A DNA stretch of 64,000 nt. Origin: Massilia sp. MS-15 (GTDB taxonomy: Bacteria > Pseudomonadota > Gammaproteobacteria > Burkholderiales > Burkholderiaceae_D). Shown here piece after piece: positions 44,028-52,791 of the stretch. The stretch's first letter is position 1. Each line of letters begins with the position of its first letter. Where the stretch lies: contig NZ_JAIWIA010000013.1 in assembly GCF_020176695.1 (NCBI RefSeq), positions 1-64,000 on the forward strand, given 5' to 3'. Both the position numbers and the translations under genes were made by a program. The notes beneath the pieces were generated by a model, which searched no databases, was not told the DNA's origin, and worked only from the letters and a program-made list of their open reading frames with translations.

Positions 44028-45218
44028 ATGGTTTCCTTTCCTTCAGTACATTGGCAAGCCCGAGCGCCCTTGGGCGAGAACCCTGCGCAATCGCTCCTGA
44101 TCTCCGCGCTACGTGGCCTCGCAGCCCTGCAGGTTGTGGCTTCGCACCTGCGCGCCGAGATCTATCCCGGCTTGCGTACCCTAGAAGATCCGACCCTGGC
44201 CTACAAGGGACTGGCCTTTCTCACGGGTTTCGCACACCAGGCCGTGGTCGTGTTTTTCCTGATCAGTGGCTGGCTGGTGGGCGGCAGCCTGATGAATCGT
44301 TTCGGCAAGCCACACGCCCTTGCGCATTATGCAATCGACCGCATTACCCGGCTATGGACGGTGCTGGTGCCGACCTTGCTGCTGACATTGGCTGTTGGCC
44401 TGCTCATTGGAACCGCGGCTTCCGGTCCGATTGACTTCGATCCGCGCAACGAGTTTTCGGCCGTCTCGTTTGCGGGCAACCTGTTCGGGCTGCAGACAGT
44501 CAGCGTGCCTGACTTCGGCGGCAATTATCCCCTGTGGAGCCTGGCGCACGAAACCTGGTATTACATCCAGTTTCCCTTGCTGCTGCTGGTGATCGCCGGT
44601 GGCGGCGTGCTGCGCCGGGCCGCGGCCACTGCAGCACTGGTCCTGCTGCTGGCGACCTTGCGCGACATGATTTCGCTCTACTTCACCCTATGGTTGCTAG
44701 GTGCTGCGTTTTCACGCATCCGCATCGATTGCGGCAAGCTGCTGCAGGCCACGCTGCTGCTGCTGACTTTGGGCCTGTTCGTGTTCTATCGGCTAAGCGG
44801 CAACAACGACGACCTCGTGCCAGGTTCCTTCGTGCAGGACATACTCTGCAGCCTCCCCTTCCTGGCCCTGCTTGCCACGTTCCAGCGGCCGATCGACACT
44901 GCATCAATTATCTATGTCCGCAGCAACCGCGTTGCAGTGTTCTTCTCGGAATTCTCATTTTCGCTCTACGTCATCCACATCCCTGTGATCGAGCTGATCC
45001 GCTATCTTGGACGCCGATACCTCGGCCGCGACAGGCTCGATCCACATGCGGCAATCGACTTCGTTTGGTATTTCGCGATACTTGCTGCCATTGTCATGCT
45101 CGCCTATCTGTTCTACCTGATGTTCGAGCGCCATACGACCCGTATCCGCAACATCCTGAAAAGGTGGATGCTGGCGCCACGCACCAAGCCGGTGCAGGCT
45201 ATTCTGTCGCCTGACTAG
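44028..45218 (+). CDS. Acyltransferase-3 (OafA/YrhL-like) membrane protein
   Basis: 396 residues from the ATG at 44028, which has GGAGA in range; ATG 44016 is the alternative. About ten membrane helices and the family motif SLLISALRGLAALQVVASH, with the catalytic His at its end, plus FFLISGWLVGGSL and YSLAHETWYY-type segments. These proteins O-acylate (often O-acetylate) cell-surface polysaccharides. It is the last gene of the rightward exopolysaccharide operon; a stretch without a gene follows before the convergent wzc gene. Confidence 0.9.
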   Translation: MVSFPSVHWQARAPLGENPAQSLLISALRGLAALQVVASHLRAEIYPGLRTLEDPTLAYKGLAFLTGFAHQAVVVFFLISGWLVGGSLMNRFGKPHALAHYAIDRITRLWTVLVPTLLLTLAVGLLIGTAASGPIDFDPRNEFSAVSFAGNLFGLQTVSVPDFGGNYPLWSLAHETWYYIQFPLLLLVIAGGGVLRRAAATAALVLLLATLRDMISLYFTLWLLGAAFSRIRIDCGKLLQATLLLLTLGLFVFYRLSGNNDDLVPGSFVQDILCSLPFLALLATFQRPIDTASIIYVRSNRVAVFFSEFSFSLYVIHIPVIELIRYLGRRYLGRDRLDPHAAIDFVWYFAILAAIVMLAYLFYLMFERHTTRIRNILKRWMLAPRTKPVQAILSPD

Positions 45219-45595
45219 GCACGGACGTTCCTGGATTGGCCGCAGCCGGCCGCTGTGCCGACAGCTGCGGCCTCTGCTTTTCCACTAGCCTTTTTTCTGG
45301 AATGTGCCGCAAGCGGCTTTGTCTGTTCGAGGCAGGCAGCGACGATACGGGGGCCTAACTCAAGGGGCGGTTTGACAGCACCGGAACCTGGAGTCATCCT
45401 ACTCGGTGCGCCCTGCCCGGCCCGCCGCAAAGCCGGGACGCGCAACATGCCGATACGCACCCACCGGCGCCGGGTCTGGCGCATAGCTGGCTGGCCAGCA
45501 AAGCATTTGCAGCCAGTGCACAAGGTGCGCCGAGCTGGAATGAAATGAATGACGTGTACCGGGTGGCGTGTGTCGAGATGGCTTACACCAGGGTC
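45219..45595. other. Intergenic region between convergent EPS operons
   Basis: 377 bases between the acyltransferase and wzc ends. I see no recognisable gene, tRNA or mobile element. Overlapping short frames on both strands (45215-45523 and 45255-45548) have atypical composition and no family. No clear intrinsic terminator is visible. Confidence 0.5.
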
Positions 45596-47872
45596 TCAGG
45601 CGACATAGGCCAGTTGGGGTTCTCCACCGTATTGGGAGCGGTAGTCGCCGAGGCGCAGCGCCATATCGTTAAACAGAACACCGCGCGGCGATATTCCTGC
45701 GTGGTTCAAGCGCTTGATCGATTCGTTGATCTGCCCTTCGGTCGTGACGCCAGAGCGCGTGACCAGGAATACGGCACCGGCGTGAGCACCGATGATCAGG
45801 GAATCCGCCACTGCCAGCAGCGGTGGCGGGTCGATCAGTACCAGGTCGTACAAGGGGCTGACGATGTCGATCAGATTCCCGAAATTCAGGTGCAGGAGAA
45901 ATTCCGCCCGGTTGGTCGGCAGGTCGCCAGTCGGGATGAAGTCGAGCCGTTCCAGCACGTCCCGATGGACGACTTCCTCGAGGGAGGCGCCGCCGGCGAT
46001 GGCACGGGAAAGCCCCTTGCCGCGTTCAACGCCGAAGTAGCGGTGCAGGTGGCCATTGCGCATGTCGGCATCGATGAGCAGTACGCGCTTACCGCTGGCG
46101 GCCGCTACCGCGGCGAAATTCGCCGCAATGAAGGATTTCCCAAGGGCGCGGGTGGGCCCCACCATCATCACGACATTGTTTTTGAAATGGGGCATGGAGA
46201 ACTGCAACGCTGCACGGAAGCTGCGCAGGCTTTCCACGGCCGGATCTTCCGGCAGGATCTGGGCCAGCAAAGGCAGCACGCCGCCGGGTCTGGATTTGCG
46301 CATCAGCTTGTCCTGGTTGCTGCTGTGCGGGATCGACGCATAGACCACACGCGCGCGCAACATGCGCTCGATCTTCTGGGGATCGTCGATACCCCCACGC
46401 ATGGCCTTGCGGGTAAACGCGATCAGTGTGCCCAGGAACAGGCCGGTCACGACCGCCATCGCAACGATCAGCGGTCTGTTTGGCTTGATCGGTTTCTCGG
46501 GTGCGATCGGGGCGTCCACCAGCCGCACATTGCTGACCCGGCCGACGGAGATGAGACGCAGCTGTTGCGCGGTATTGGACAGTGCCGTGTACAGGTCGGT
46601 ATTCACCTTGATATCGCGGGTCAGGCGCGCTTCGTCCTGTTCCATGACCGGCAAGGTGCGGATGCGGCCGGCGATCGCCTCAATTTCAGCCTCCACTTCC
46701 CTGCGCTGCTGGTTCACCGCCATGACCAAGGGATGGTCTTCCGTAAAGCGCGCCAGCAGTTCGGTTTTCTTCTGAACCAGCTCCATGCGCCGGCTGCGCG
46801 CCGCCGCGGCCTGCACGAGGCTCATGCGGGCCTCCTCGCGCAGGTCGACGGTGCCGTGCGCATTGCGGAACTGGTTGTACCGGTCTTCCGACTGTTCCAG
46901 TTGCCGCTTGAGGATGGGAAGCTGCTGGTTCAGGAAGGCAAGCGACTTCTCGGCCTCCTCGGTCTTGCGCGCCAGGTTCTGGCGCATGTATTCGCGTCCG
47001 ATCTCGCTCAGCAGGTCGTTGATGCGCGTCGCGCTCTCTCCCTGCAGCCTGACTTCGATGACGCCCGACTGCTTGCCCTGTTCGGTGATGACCATCGAGC
47101 GCTGGATGGCCTGGATGGTGCCAAGACGCGACTTGCGCTTGATGCGGAAGCGCGCGCCGGGATTGGCGTGCAGGCGGTCGACCTTGATTTCGAGCAGACC
47201 GTCCGGCAGCGGTACGCGGTAGCGCTGGCCGACGGTGCCGTCGAAAGCCAGGCGCTGCCCGCCTCCAGAAAACCGGTAGCGGTTGCCTGCACGGGCGGTC
47301 AGCACGAATTCGCGGTTGAGCCAGGATTCGGGCACCTCGAAGACCGACACGTCGGCCTTTTCGCCGCCCCATACATAGCCGCCATAGCCGAGCAGGCCGG
47401 GGCTGGACAGTTCGCCGGCATTCTGGCTGGCGAACCAGAAGCCCGCCACCGGAAAGTACTTTGGCTGGACTTCGATATACAGCTGCAGGTTGTCGACCGC
47501 GCGCGACACGACCATGCGCGAACGCAGTAGTTCCATTTCGGCGATCGCCGCCTTCTTGGTTTCGAACAGGGAGGAAGCTTCGCTGAGGATGTTCTTCGAG
47601 GCGTTCGGACTTTCCTCTTCCACGTGGATCATGAGGTTGGCTTCATAGACGGGCTTAGCCAGCAACGCATACAGCACCGCCACCGCCGTGATGAAAGCCG
47701 TGATGCTGCCGATCAGCCAGCGGCTGTCGTACAGGATATTGAAATAGCCTTTCAGGTCGACAGTAGGTTCTTCGGGCAAGGGCTCGGGCGGGCGCGGATC
47801 GAAGGGGACCGACAGCACCGGAGGACTGTGCGGCACATGGGTCAACGGAAGGGCATCGGCAGGATTGCTCAT
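45596..47872 (-). CDS. wzc: Wzz/Wzc-type polysaccharide co-polymerase with BY-kinase domain
   Basis: 758 residues from ATG 47872; a start at 47935, directly after the wza stop, is also possible, and neither site has a strong SD. Two membrane segments flank a large periplasmic Wzz/GumC domain with long coiled coils (about 310-400). The cytoplasmic kinase has Walker A GPTRALGKS at 572-580, Walker A' LLIDADMR at 598-605 and a Walker B variant LVLIDPPP near 677-684. The C-terminus has a small Tyr cluster (three Tyr in the last 15 residues). It controls polymer length and export together with Wza, encoded upstream. Confidence 0.93.
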   Translation of the reverse strand: MSNPADALPLTHVPHSPPVLSVPFDPRPPEPLPEEPTVDLKGYFNILYDSRWLIGSITAFITAVAVLYALLAKPVYEANLMIHVEEESPNASKNILSEASSLFETKKAAIAEMELLRSRMVVSRAVDNLQLYIEVQPKYFPVAGFWFASQNAGELSSPGLLGYGGYVWGGEKADVSVFEVPESWLNREFVLTARAGNRYRFSGGGQRLAFDGTVGQRYRVPLPDGLLEIKVDRLHANPGARFRIKRKSRLGTIQAIQRSMVITEQGKQSGVIEVRLQGESATRINDLLSEIGREYMRQNLARKTEEAEKSLAFLNQQLPILKRQLEQSEDRYNQFRNAHGTVDLREEARMSLVQAAAARSRRMELVQKKTELLARFTEDHPLVMAVNQQRREVEAEIEAIAGRIRTLPVMEQDEARLTRDIKVNTDLYTALSNTAQQLRLISVGRVSNVRLVDAPIAPEKPIKPNRPLIVAMAVVTGLFLGTLIAFTRKAMRGGIDDPQKIERMLRARVVYASIPHSSNQDKLMRKSRPGGVLPLLAQILPEDPAVESLRSFRAALQFSMPHFKNNVVMMVGPTRALGKSFIAANFAAVAAASGKRVLLIDADMRNGHLHRYFGVERGKGLSRAIAGGASLEEVVHRDVLERLDFIPTGDLPTNRAEFLLHLNFGNLIDIVSPLYDLVLIDPPPLLAVADSLIIGAHAGAVFLVTRSGVTTEGQINESIKRLNHAGISPRGVLFNDMALRLGDYRSQYGGEPQLAYVA

Positions 47873-47935
47873 GGTGGCGGGCCTCGCGCAGGGTGCGTGG
47901 ATCGTATGGGGCGAATGGTGCTCAGGAATGGGCAT

Positions 47936-49096
47936 TCATGGGCGGGTCGTCACACCGACGGCGGACGTCAGCGCGCCGGGGAACAGCAGGCTCAGGTGGC
48001 GGTTCCAGTTCGCCAGCGGCGAGGCCGCCACGTACACCACGTCTTTGGGCCGCAGCTCGAAGGACTCCGCCATCGCCAGCGCGCCGCTCACGCGTGCATC
48101 GAGCTGGAACACACGGGTACGCTCCCCGGCCCTGCGCACCACGTAGATCTGGCGCGCATCGCCGCTGAGCGGGCTGACACCCCCGCTTTCGCCCAGCGCC
48201 TCGTTCAGCGTCAGGCGCCCGTTGTGCATGGTGAGCGCGCGCGGCGTGACCACCTCGCCCGATACGAAGACCTTGCTTTCGTCGCGCGAGTGGACCCGGA
48301 CGACGTCGCCATGGGCCAGCAGCACGGCGCCGGGGTTGACACCCTTCTGGACCAGGTCGCGCAAGTTGATCAGGTAGCGGCTGTGGCCGCGCTCGACAAC
48401 GATGCGGCTCTGGTCTGCACTGGGCAGCATGCCGCCAGCGCGGTTCAGCGCCTCGACCAGGGTCATGGGGATGTCGTTGATCGCCTGCAGGCCCGGCGCC
48501 TTGACCTCGCCATCGATGTAGACCCGCTTGCTGCGAAACGCCTGGATGCGCAGCGTCACGCTGGGTTGGGCGAGGTAGCGCGCCAGTTTCTTCGAGAGCA
48601 TCGCCCTGGCCTGCTCCTCGGTCAGCCCCTCGACAGGCAGCAGGCCGACGAGCGGGAACTGGATGCGTCCGAGGTGGTCCACGGCGAAGCCGGGCGGGGT
48701 GGCATTCGGCGCAACCGTTCCGCCATCGGCGATGGCGGCCGCTGCGGTCATGCCGCCACCGGCGAGTTCCGGGTGGTCCCAGACGACGATGGAGAGCACG
48801 TCGCCCCGGCCAATGGTGTACGGCGCCGGATGCGGCACGATCAGCGGCGACAGATCCTGCCGCGCCTGCGCGGCTTGCAGCCTGCGCTCGCTCTCGATCA
48901 GTTGTTCGGTGATCATCTCGGTGGGAGGCGCATCGCCCCCTGCCCCGGTGCCAGTGGCTGCAAGCTGGACACCGGCGGTGCACGCCCCCAGCATCAGGCA
49001 GCAGGTCAGGTAGGCGATCAGGTAGAGCAGCGTGTAACAGCGCAGGCCAAGGTCGCGCAGCCAGCTGGCTGTTGCATCAGAACAAATCCAAGCCAT
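47936..49096 (-). CDS. wza: Outer-membrane polysaccharide export lipoprotein Wza
   Basis: 386 residues. A lipoprotein signal with lipobox LGAC near residue 38 is preceded by a long hydrophobic stretch. The mature part shows the poly_export domain with YTIGRGDVLSIVVWDHPEL and FPLVGLLPVEGLT, then two SLBB repeats (VYIDGEVKAPGLQAIND and VFVSGEVVTPRALTM). Wza octamers form the outer-membrane channel that works with Wzc. A weak AGGCAAC site precedes ATG 49096. The stop touches the possible 47935 start of wzc. Confidence 0.94.
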   Translation of the reverse strand: MAWICSDATASWLRDLGLRCYTLLYLIAYLTCCLMLGACTAGVQLAATGTGAGGDAPPTEMITEQLIESERRLQAAQARQDLSPLIVPHPAPYTIGRGDVLSIVVWDHPELAGGGMTAAAAIADGGTVAPNATPPGFAVDHLGRIQFPLVGLLPVEGLTEEQARAMLSKKLARYLAQPSVTLRIQAFRSKRVYIDGEVKAPGLQAINDIPMTLVEALNRAGGMLPSADQSRIVVERGHSRYLINLRDLVQKGVNPGAVLLAHGDVVRVHSRDESKVFVSGEVVTPRALTMHNGRLTLNEALGESGGVSPLSGDARQIYVVRRAGERTRVFQLDARVSGALAMAESFELRPKDVVYVAASPLANWNRHLSLLFPGALTSAVGVTTRP

Positions 49097-49200
49097 GATT
49101 GTTGCCTATCAAAAAAAGACGCTTCACTGGAACGATCAGTCCAGCGTACGGCGTCCATCGGGCTTGGCTTTGTAGCGGATCAAACGGCGCCCATGGCCGT

Positions 49201-50850
49201 TCAGCGTATCTCTTCGAGCAATCTGAGGCCGTCGGCGAAGCGCCAGACACGGCGAATTTCGATGATGTCGAAGCGTGCGGCGACGTTCGGCGGGAAGGCG
49301 GCATAGCGGGCATTGAGCTGGACGAAGCGGCGCACCGCGTCGTCCATGTCGGCCCGCCCACTTGAGCGCACGATGGTCACATCGTCCACGCTGCCGTCGC
49401 TGCGCAGGATCAGGCTGACCAGCGGATCGATGCGCACCTCGCGCGCTGAAAACCGGGCGCCTCCCAGGATGGCGGTACGCTCCAGTTTCTGGCGCACGCT
49501 GTCAACGTACATGCGCAGTGGCACGTCGCGTTCGCCGCCATCGGCCAGTACCCGGCGTCCGCCCGCATCGGCCGGACGCGCCGGCGGCGCCATGTTGGGC
49601 AGCGTCAGCCCGCGCAGGAGTTCGCGTGCACGGCTCGCCATGGCGCTTCCCGGTTCGCCTGCGCCGGCCAGGCCGCGCGCTCCGCCCGCGCCGCCCCCCG
49701 CGGCGCCTTGTGATCCCGGCCCGCCCGGCCCGGGACTGCCCGCACCCGGCAGTGCCTGCGCGCGCAGCCGTTCGGCGGCCGCGCGCCTCCCCTCCTGCTC
49801 GGCAAGCTCGCGCGCCAGGCCTTCCGCGCGGGCGCGCTCTTCGGCCAGGCGGCGTGCCACCTCTTCGGCGGCCTGGCGCTGCCTCAGCTCGTCGGCATGC
49901 TGGCGTTCGCGCGCTTGTGCCAGGCGGCGCTCGGCTTGTGCGGCTTCTTCTTCCGCCTGTTTCGCCTGTTCAGCAGCCAGCCGTTGCGCCTCCCGCTGCT
50001 GCGCCTCGCGCGCCAGGGCCTGTTCACGCTCGCGCAGCGCGGCCAGGCGCTGTTCTGCGGCGGCCTGCTCCCGCACCTGCGCAGCCAGGCGCTCGGCTTC
50101 GCGCTGGGACAGTGCGGCCCGCTCACGCTCCTCGGCCTGGTGCTGGCGCTCGGCGCGCTCGGCTGCCAGCCGCTCTTCCGCCGCACGCAGCAACAGTGCC
50201 TGTCGCTGCTGGCGCTGCGCTTCCTCGGCGGCGGCCAGGCGCGCAGCTTCGCGCTGGAGCTGGAGCGCCTGCTCCGCCTCTTCCCTGGCTGCCTGCTCCT
50301 CGTGGGCAGCGATCGCGCGTTCGGCTGCTTCCGGCCTGCTCTCCGTGTCTCGCGCCAGGGCATCCGCATCGCTACCGGCTTCGATCTCGGGCAGCGGTGG
50401 TGCCACCGCGAACGGCGCTTCCTCGCTGTTCGACGCGATCATGGGAGTCGTTGCCGGAGTCCTGCGTTTCTTCAGCCGTGGCCGCGCGTCCTTCGTGCCC
50501 GGCTTCGGCGCCGGCGGCACTTGCGCCAGCACGGGAGGTGGCGGGAGCGGATCGAGCAGGCGCATCCCGGAGGCCGGAGGCCGGGGCGACACGACAGGTG
50601 TCGGGAGTGCCGGTGCCGGTACTGGGGCCGCGTCAGGCACGGCCGCTGGCGCAGCCGGCAGCGGCGCCGGCATGAGTGGTGCCAGACGGACCTGGAGCGC
50701 CCCGCCCGCGCCCCCGTCGCCACCCGGCATTCCGAACTGCAGTGACAGCAGCAGGCCGTGCAACAGTGCCGAAACGATGATGCCGGTAACGAGCCGCCGC
50801 TCGCGCCGGGCCGGGATGTCGTTCGGACTGGAGTCGTGCGTTCGTGGCAT
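49201..50850 (-). CDS. TonB-family protein with long coiled coil
   Basis: 549 residues. One N-terminal membrane segment (about 20-38, VTGIIVSALLHGLLLSLQFG) is followed by a Pro-rich arm (50-115), then a very Ala/Arg/Glu/Gln-rich coiled-coil region (about 165-370), a Gly-rich linker and a C-terminal domain (about 460-549) with the TonB_C-like pattern SLILRSDGSVDDVTIVRSSG and FVQLNARYAAFP. The layout suggests an energy-transducing or envelope-spanning protein, like TolA or TonB. Its place next to wza and wzc suggests a link to export, but it could serve the TonB-dependent receptor. No exbB/exbD pair is in the window. Confidence 0.8.
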   Translation of the reverse strand: MPRTHDSSPNDIPARRERRLVTGIIVSALLHGLLLSLQFGMPGGDGGAGGALQVRLAPLMPAPLPAAPAAVPDAAPVPAPALPTPVVSPRPPASGMRLLDPLPPPPVLAQVPPAPKPGTKDARPRLKKRRTPATTPMIASNSEEAPFAVAPPLPEIEAGSDADALARDTESRPEAAERAIAAHEEQAAREEAEQALQLQREAARLAAAEEAQRQQRQALLLRAAEERLAAERAERQHQAEERERAALSQREAERLAAQVREQAAAEQRLAALREREQALAREAQQREAQRLAAEQAKQAEEEAAQAERRLAQARERQHADELRQRQAAEEVARRLAEERARAEGLARELAEQEGRRAAAERLRAQALPGAGSPGPGGPGSQGAAGGGAGGARGLAGAGEPGSAMASRARELLRGLTLPNMAPPARPADAGGRRVLADGGERDVPLRMYVDSVRQKLERTAILGGARFSAREVRIDPLVSLILRSDGSVDDVTIVRSSGRADMDDAVRRFVQLNARYAAFPPNVAARFDIIEIRRVWRFADGLRLLEEIR

Positions 50851-50973
50851 GCCGTGGCCTGGGAACGGGTATTGTCAGGCTGGCATCATAGCGTTTACTC
50901 AGCAGTATGGCGAGGCGCGCACGATTGGGCGGCCCCGTCCCGTCAGCGCGGCCGGTCCGTCGCGAACGCCATG

Positions 50974-51960
50974 CTAGCGCTGGGTAGGTCCAAAGGTATA
51001 GGTGTCGCCGTGCGCGAGATAGACCACGTCCTGTTCCAGGCCAGCCGCCTTCACTTCGCGGGCAAAGTCCGCGAGCGGCGACTTGAACACATCGTAGTCG
51101 TTGTAGTGGATCGGTACCGTCTTCTTCGGCCGCACGACCTGCATCATGCGCACCCCGTCCTTGCCGTCCATCGTGACTTTCAACACGCCCAGGATGCGGG
51201 TGCCGCCCAGATGCAGCAGGGCCAGGTCGATGTTCGGAAAGCGCTGCGCAATGGCGCGGATGTCGTCATAGACCAGGGTGTCGCCACTGATGTACGTGCG
51301 GTAATCCGGCACATCCGGGTTAGCGCCGAAGTCGAGCACCGAACCCATCACCGTGGGCAGCAGGATCGCCACCCCGGCCGGGCCATGGCGCCCCGGAGCG
51401 GCGGTGATACGCAGGCGGGCGCCGCCCTTCCTCACTTCAAGACGGTCCCAGGTGCTCATGCCGAAGGTGCGCGTGAAGCCAAGGCGCTTGAGCCGCTCGC
51501 CTGCCTCCTTGGTGCTCACGATCGGGGTGGCGCGGTTGAGTCTTTCCTGCACCAGCTGGTCGAAGTGGTCGCCATGGAAGTGCGACAGCAGCACCAGGTC
51601 GATCGGTGGCAGGTCTTCGAACCGGATGGCGGGATTGGTCCTGCGTTCGGAAGTCAGCCCATAGCCGAGATGCACATGATCGCCCTTGTGCAGGAAATTC
51701 GGGTCGGTCAGGATGGTGAAGCCCTGGTAACGGATGATGACCGTCGCCGTGCCGATGAACTGCACCGTGCCGGCTTGCGCATCCTGTTCCTGCGCGGCAT
51801 TCGCGGGGAGCTGCAGGCTGAAGGTTTCGCCCGTTGGCAGCGGCGTTGGCGCCTGCGCGCGCGCCTTGGCGACGCCGCCGCACAGCAGCGCAAGAAGCAG
51901 GCAAAGGCCGGCCTGGAAGCGGTTGGCGGATCGAGAACGAAGCAGGCATACGAAGGGCAT
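50974..51960 (-). CDS. Secreted MBL-fold metallohydrolase
   Basis: 328 residues from ATG 51960, which follows GGAGACC. A signal peptide ends near residue 35 (KARA-QAP). The metallo-beta-lactamase fold is seen with GTATVIIRYQGFTILTDP, the metal motif LLSHFHGDHFD (HxHxDH), the ISGDTLVYDD motif and the final IHYNDYD. The UlaG/YtnP-like L-ascorbate lactonase group has the same order. Substrate unknown; it could act on lactones or phosphodiesters in the periplasm. It lies after the TonB-family gene on the same strand. Confidence 0.88.
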   Translation of the reverse strand: MPFVCLLRSRSANRFQAGLCLLLALLCGGVAKARAQAPTPLPTGETFSLQLPANAAQEQDAQAGTVQFIGTATVIIRYQGFTILTDPNFLHKGDHVHLGYGLTSERRTNPAIRFEDLPPIDLVLLSHFHGDHFDQLVQERLNRATPIVSTKEAGERLKRLGFTRTFGMSTWDRLEVRKGGARLRITAAPGRHGPAGVAILLPTVMGSVLDFGANPDVPDYRTYISGDTLVYDDIRAIAQRFPNIDLALLHLGGTRILGVLKVTMDGKDGVRMMQVVRPKKTVPIHYNDYDVFKSPLADFAREVKAAGLEQDVVYLAHGDTYTFGPTQR

Positions 51961-52063
51961 GGGCGGTCTCCGGAGATACGCCTCCCGGTGCGGAACGCGT
52001 GCCGGAAACGTTAACACGGTAGCGCGGCGGACGGCGTCCGCTTGCCGCCGAGGCGGCGCCGCG

Positions 52064-52399
52064 TTACAGGCTGGAGACCAGGACGGCCAGTTGCTGGCGC
52101 GCCTTCAGCCAGGCGCTGCCGGCGAGCTGCTCGCCGCAACGCGCGCAAGGCTCGAAGGGGTTGCAGTCGTGCTCGAGCAGCAGGTAGTTCGTGCCCACCA
52201 CGGTCTTGCCCGTGTAGCCGTCGCTGCGCGCTGGGCCGGCTGCCGCCGTGCCTGCCGCAGCGCCCTGCCCTGTCCACCTCGCAAATGGCTCGGTGGCGAC
52301 ACCGTCGGGCACATACCAGCGGCGCCTGGTGGGATTCCAGCGCGCGCCAAGCGCCTTGGCTTCATCTTTCTCGGCATACGGAACGGTCAGGAAAAGCAT
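52064..52399 (-). CDS. DUF5710 domain protein with zinc-finger-like Cys
   Basis: 111 residues. The N-terminus matches DUF5710: LTVPYAEKDEAKALGARWNP followed by RRRWYVPDG. The C-terminal half holds three Cys in DCNPFEPCARCGEQLAG, spaced as CxxxxxCxxC, which could bind zinc with a fourth ligand. Such small domains are often found at the start of larger DNA-processing or primase-like proteins; here it stands alone. No partner gene is adjacent. The start has only a weak ribosome site (TGGATG). Confidence 0.8.
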   Translation of the reverse strand: MLFLTVPYAEKDEAKALGARWNPTRRRWYVPDGVATEPFARWTGQGAAAGTAAAGPARSDGYTGKTVVGTNYLLLEHDCNPFEPCARCGEQLAGSAWLKARQQLAVLVSSL

Positions 52400-52504
52400 C
52401 GTGTTCGATCATCCAGGGGCAAGGGGTCGGGCGTCAGCCGGCCGGGAGCATGATCTTACTGCACCGAAGGCCATGATGGCAGAGCTGATATACAGGAAAT
52501 AATA

Positions 52505-52581
<77 letters not shown>

Positions 52582-52618
52582 ATGAAGGCGGAGGCGTGGC
52601 GCGTCCGCACAAATGAAA

Positions 52619-52640
52619 CGGGCTGTCGAACGACAGCCCG
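52619..52640. other. Perfect 10-bp hairpin between two tRNA genes
   Basis: CGGGCTGTCG and CGACAGCCCG pair exactly around an AA loop. It lies 12 bases downstream of tRNA-Pro and 37 bases upstream of tRNA-Arg in the direction of transcription. The minus-strand 3' side reads GTTTCATTT, a poor T-tract, so it may be a weak terminator or RNA processing element. Confidence 0.6.
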
Positions 52641-52652
52641 CTAAAGAAGCCT

Positions 52653-52729
52653 TGGTCGGAGTACAAGGATTCGAACCTTGGACCCCCTGGTCCCAAACCA
52701 GGTGCGCTACCGGGCTGCGCTACACTCCG
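52653..52729 (-). tRNA. tRNA-Pro (anticodon TGG)
   Basis: A 77-base cloverleaf on the minus strand with acceptor CGGAGTG/TACTCCG, GTAGCGCAGCCCGGTAGCGC D-arm, anticodon loop TTTGGGA (TGG), TTCGAATCC T-loop and encoded CCA. It follows glmM by 62 bases on the same strand and could be co-transcribed. Confidence 0.95.
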
Positions 52730-52791
52730 ATGTGGAACCGATGATACTCCCGCCAGCGGTGGGCGTCAAATCGGCGTCCGTGCAGCGGTGT

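Noticed and set aside
45215-45548. Short frames on both strands between the acyltransferase and wzc.
   Set aside because: Composition is atypical, there is no good start site and no recognisable homology.
45545-47530. Open frame of about 661 codons on the plus strand opposite wzc.
   Set aside because: Antisense to the well-supported wzc gene, no family resemblance.
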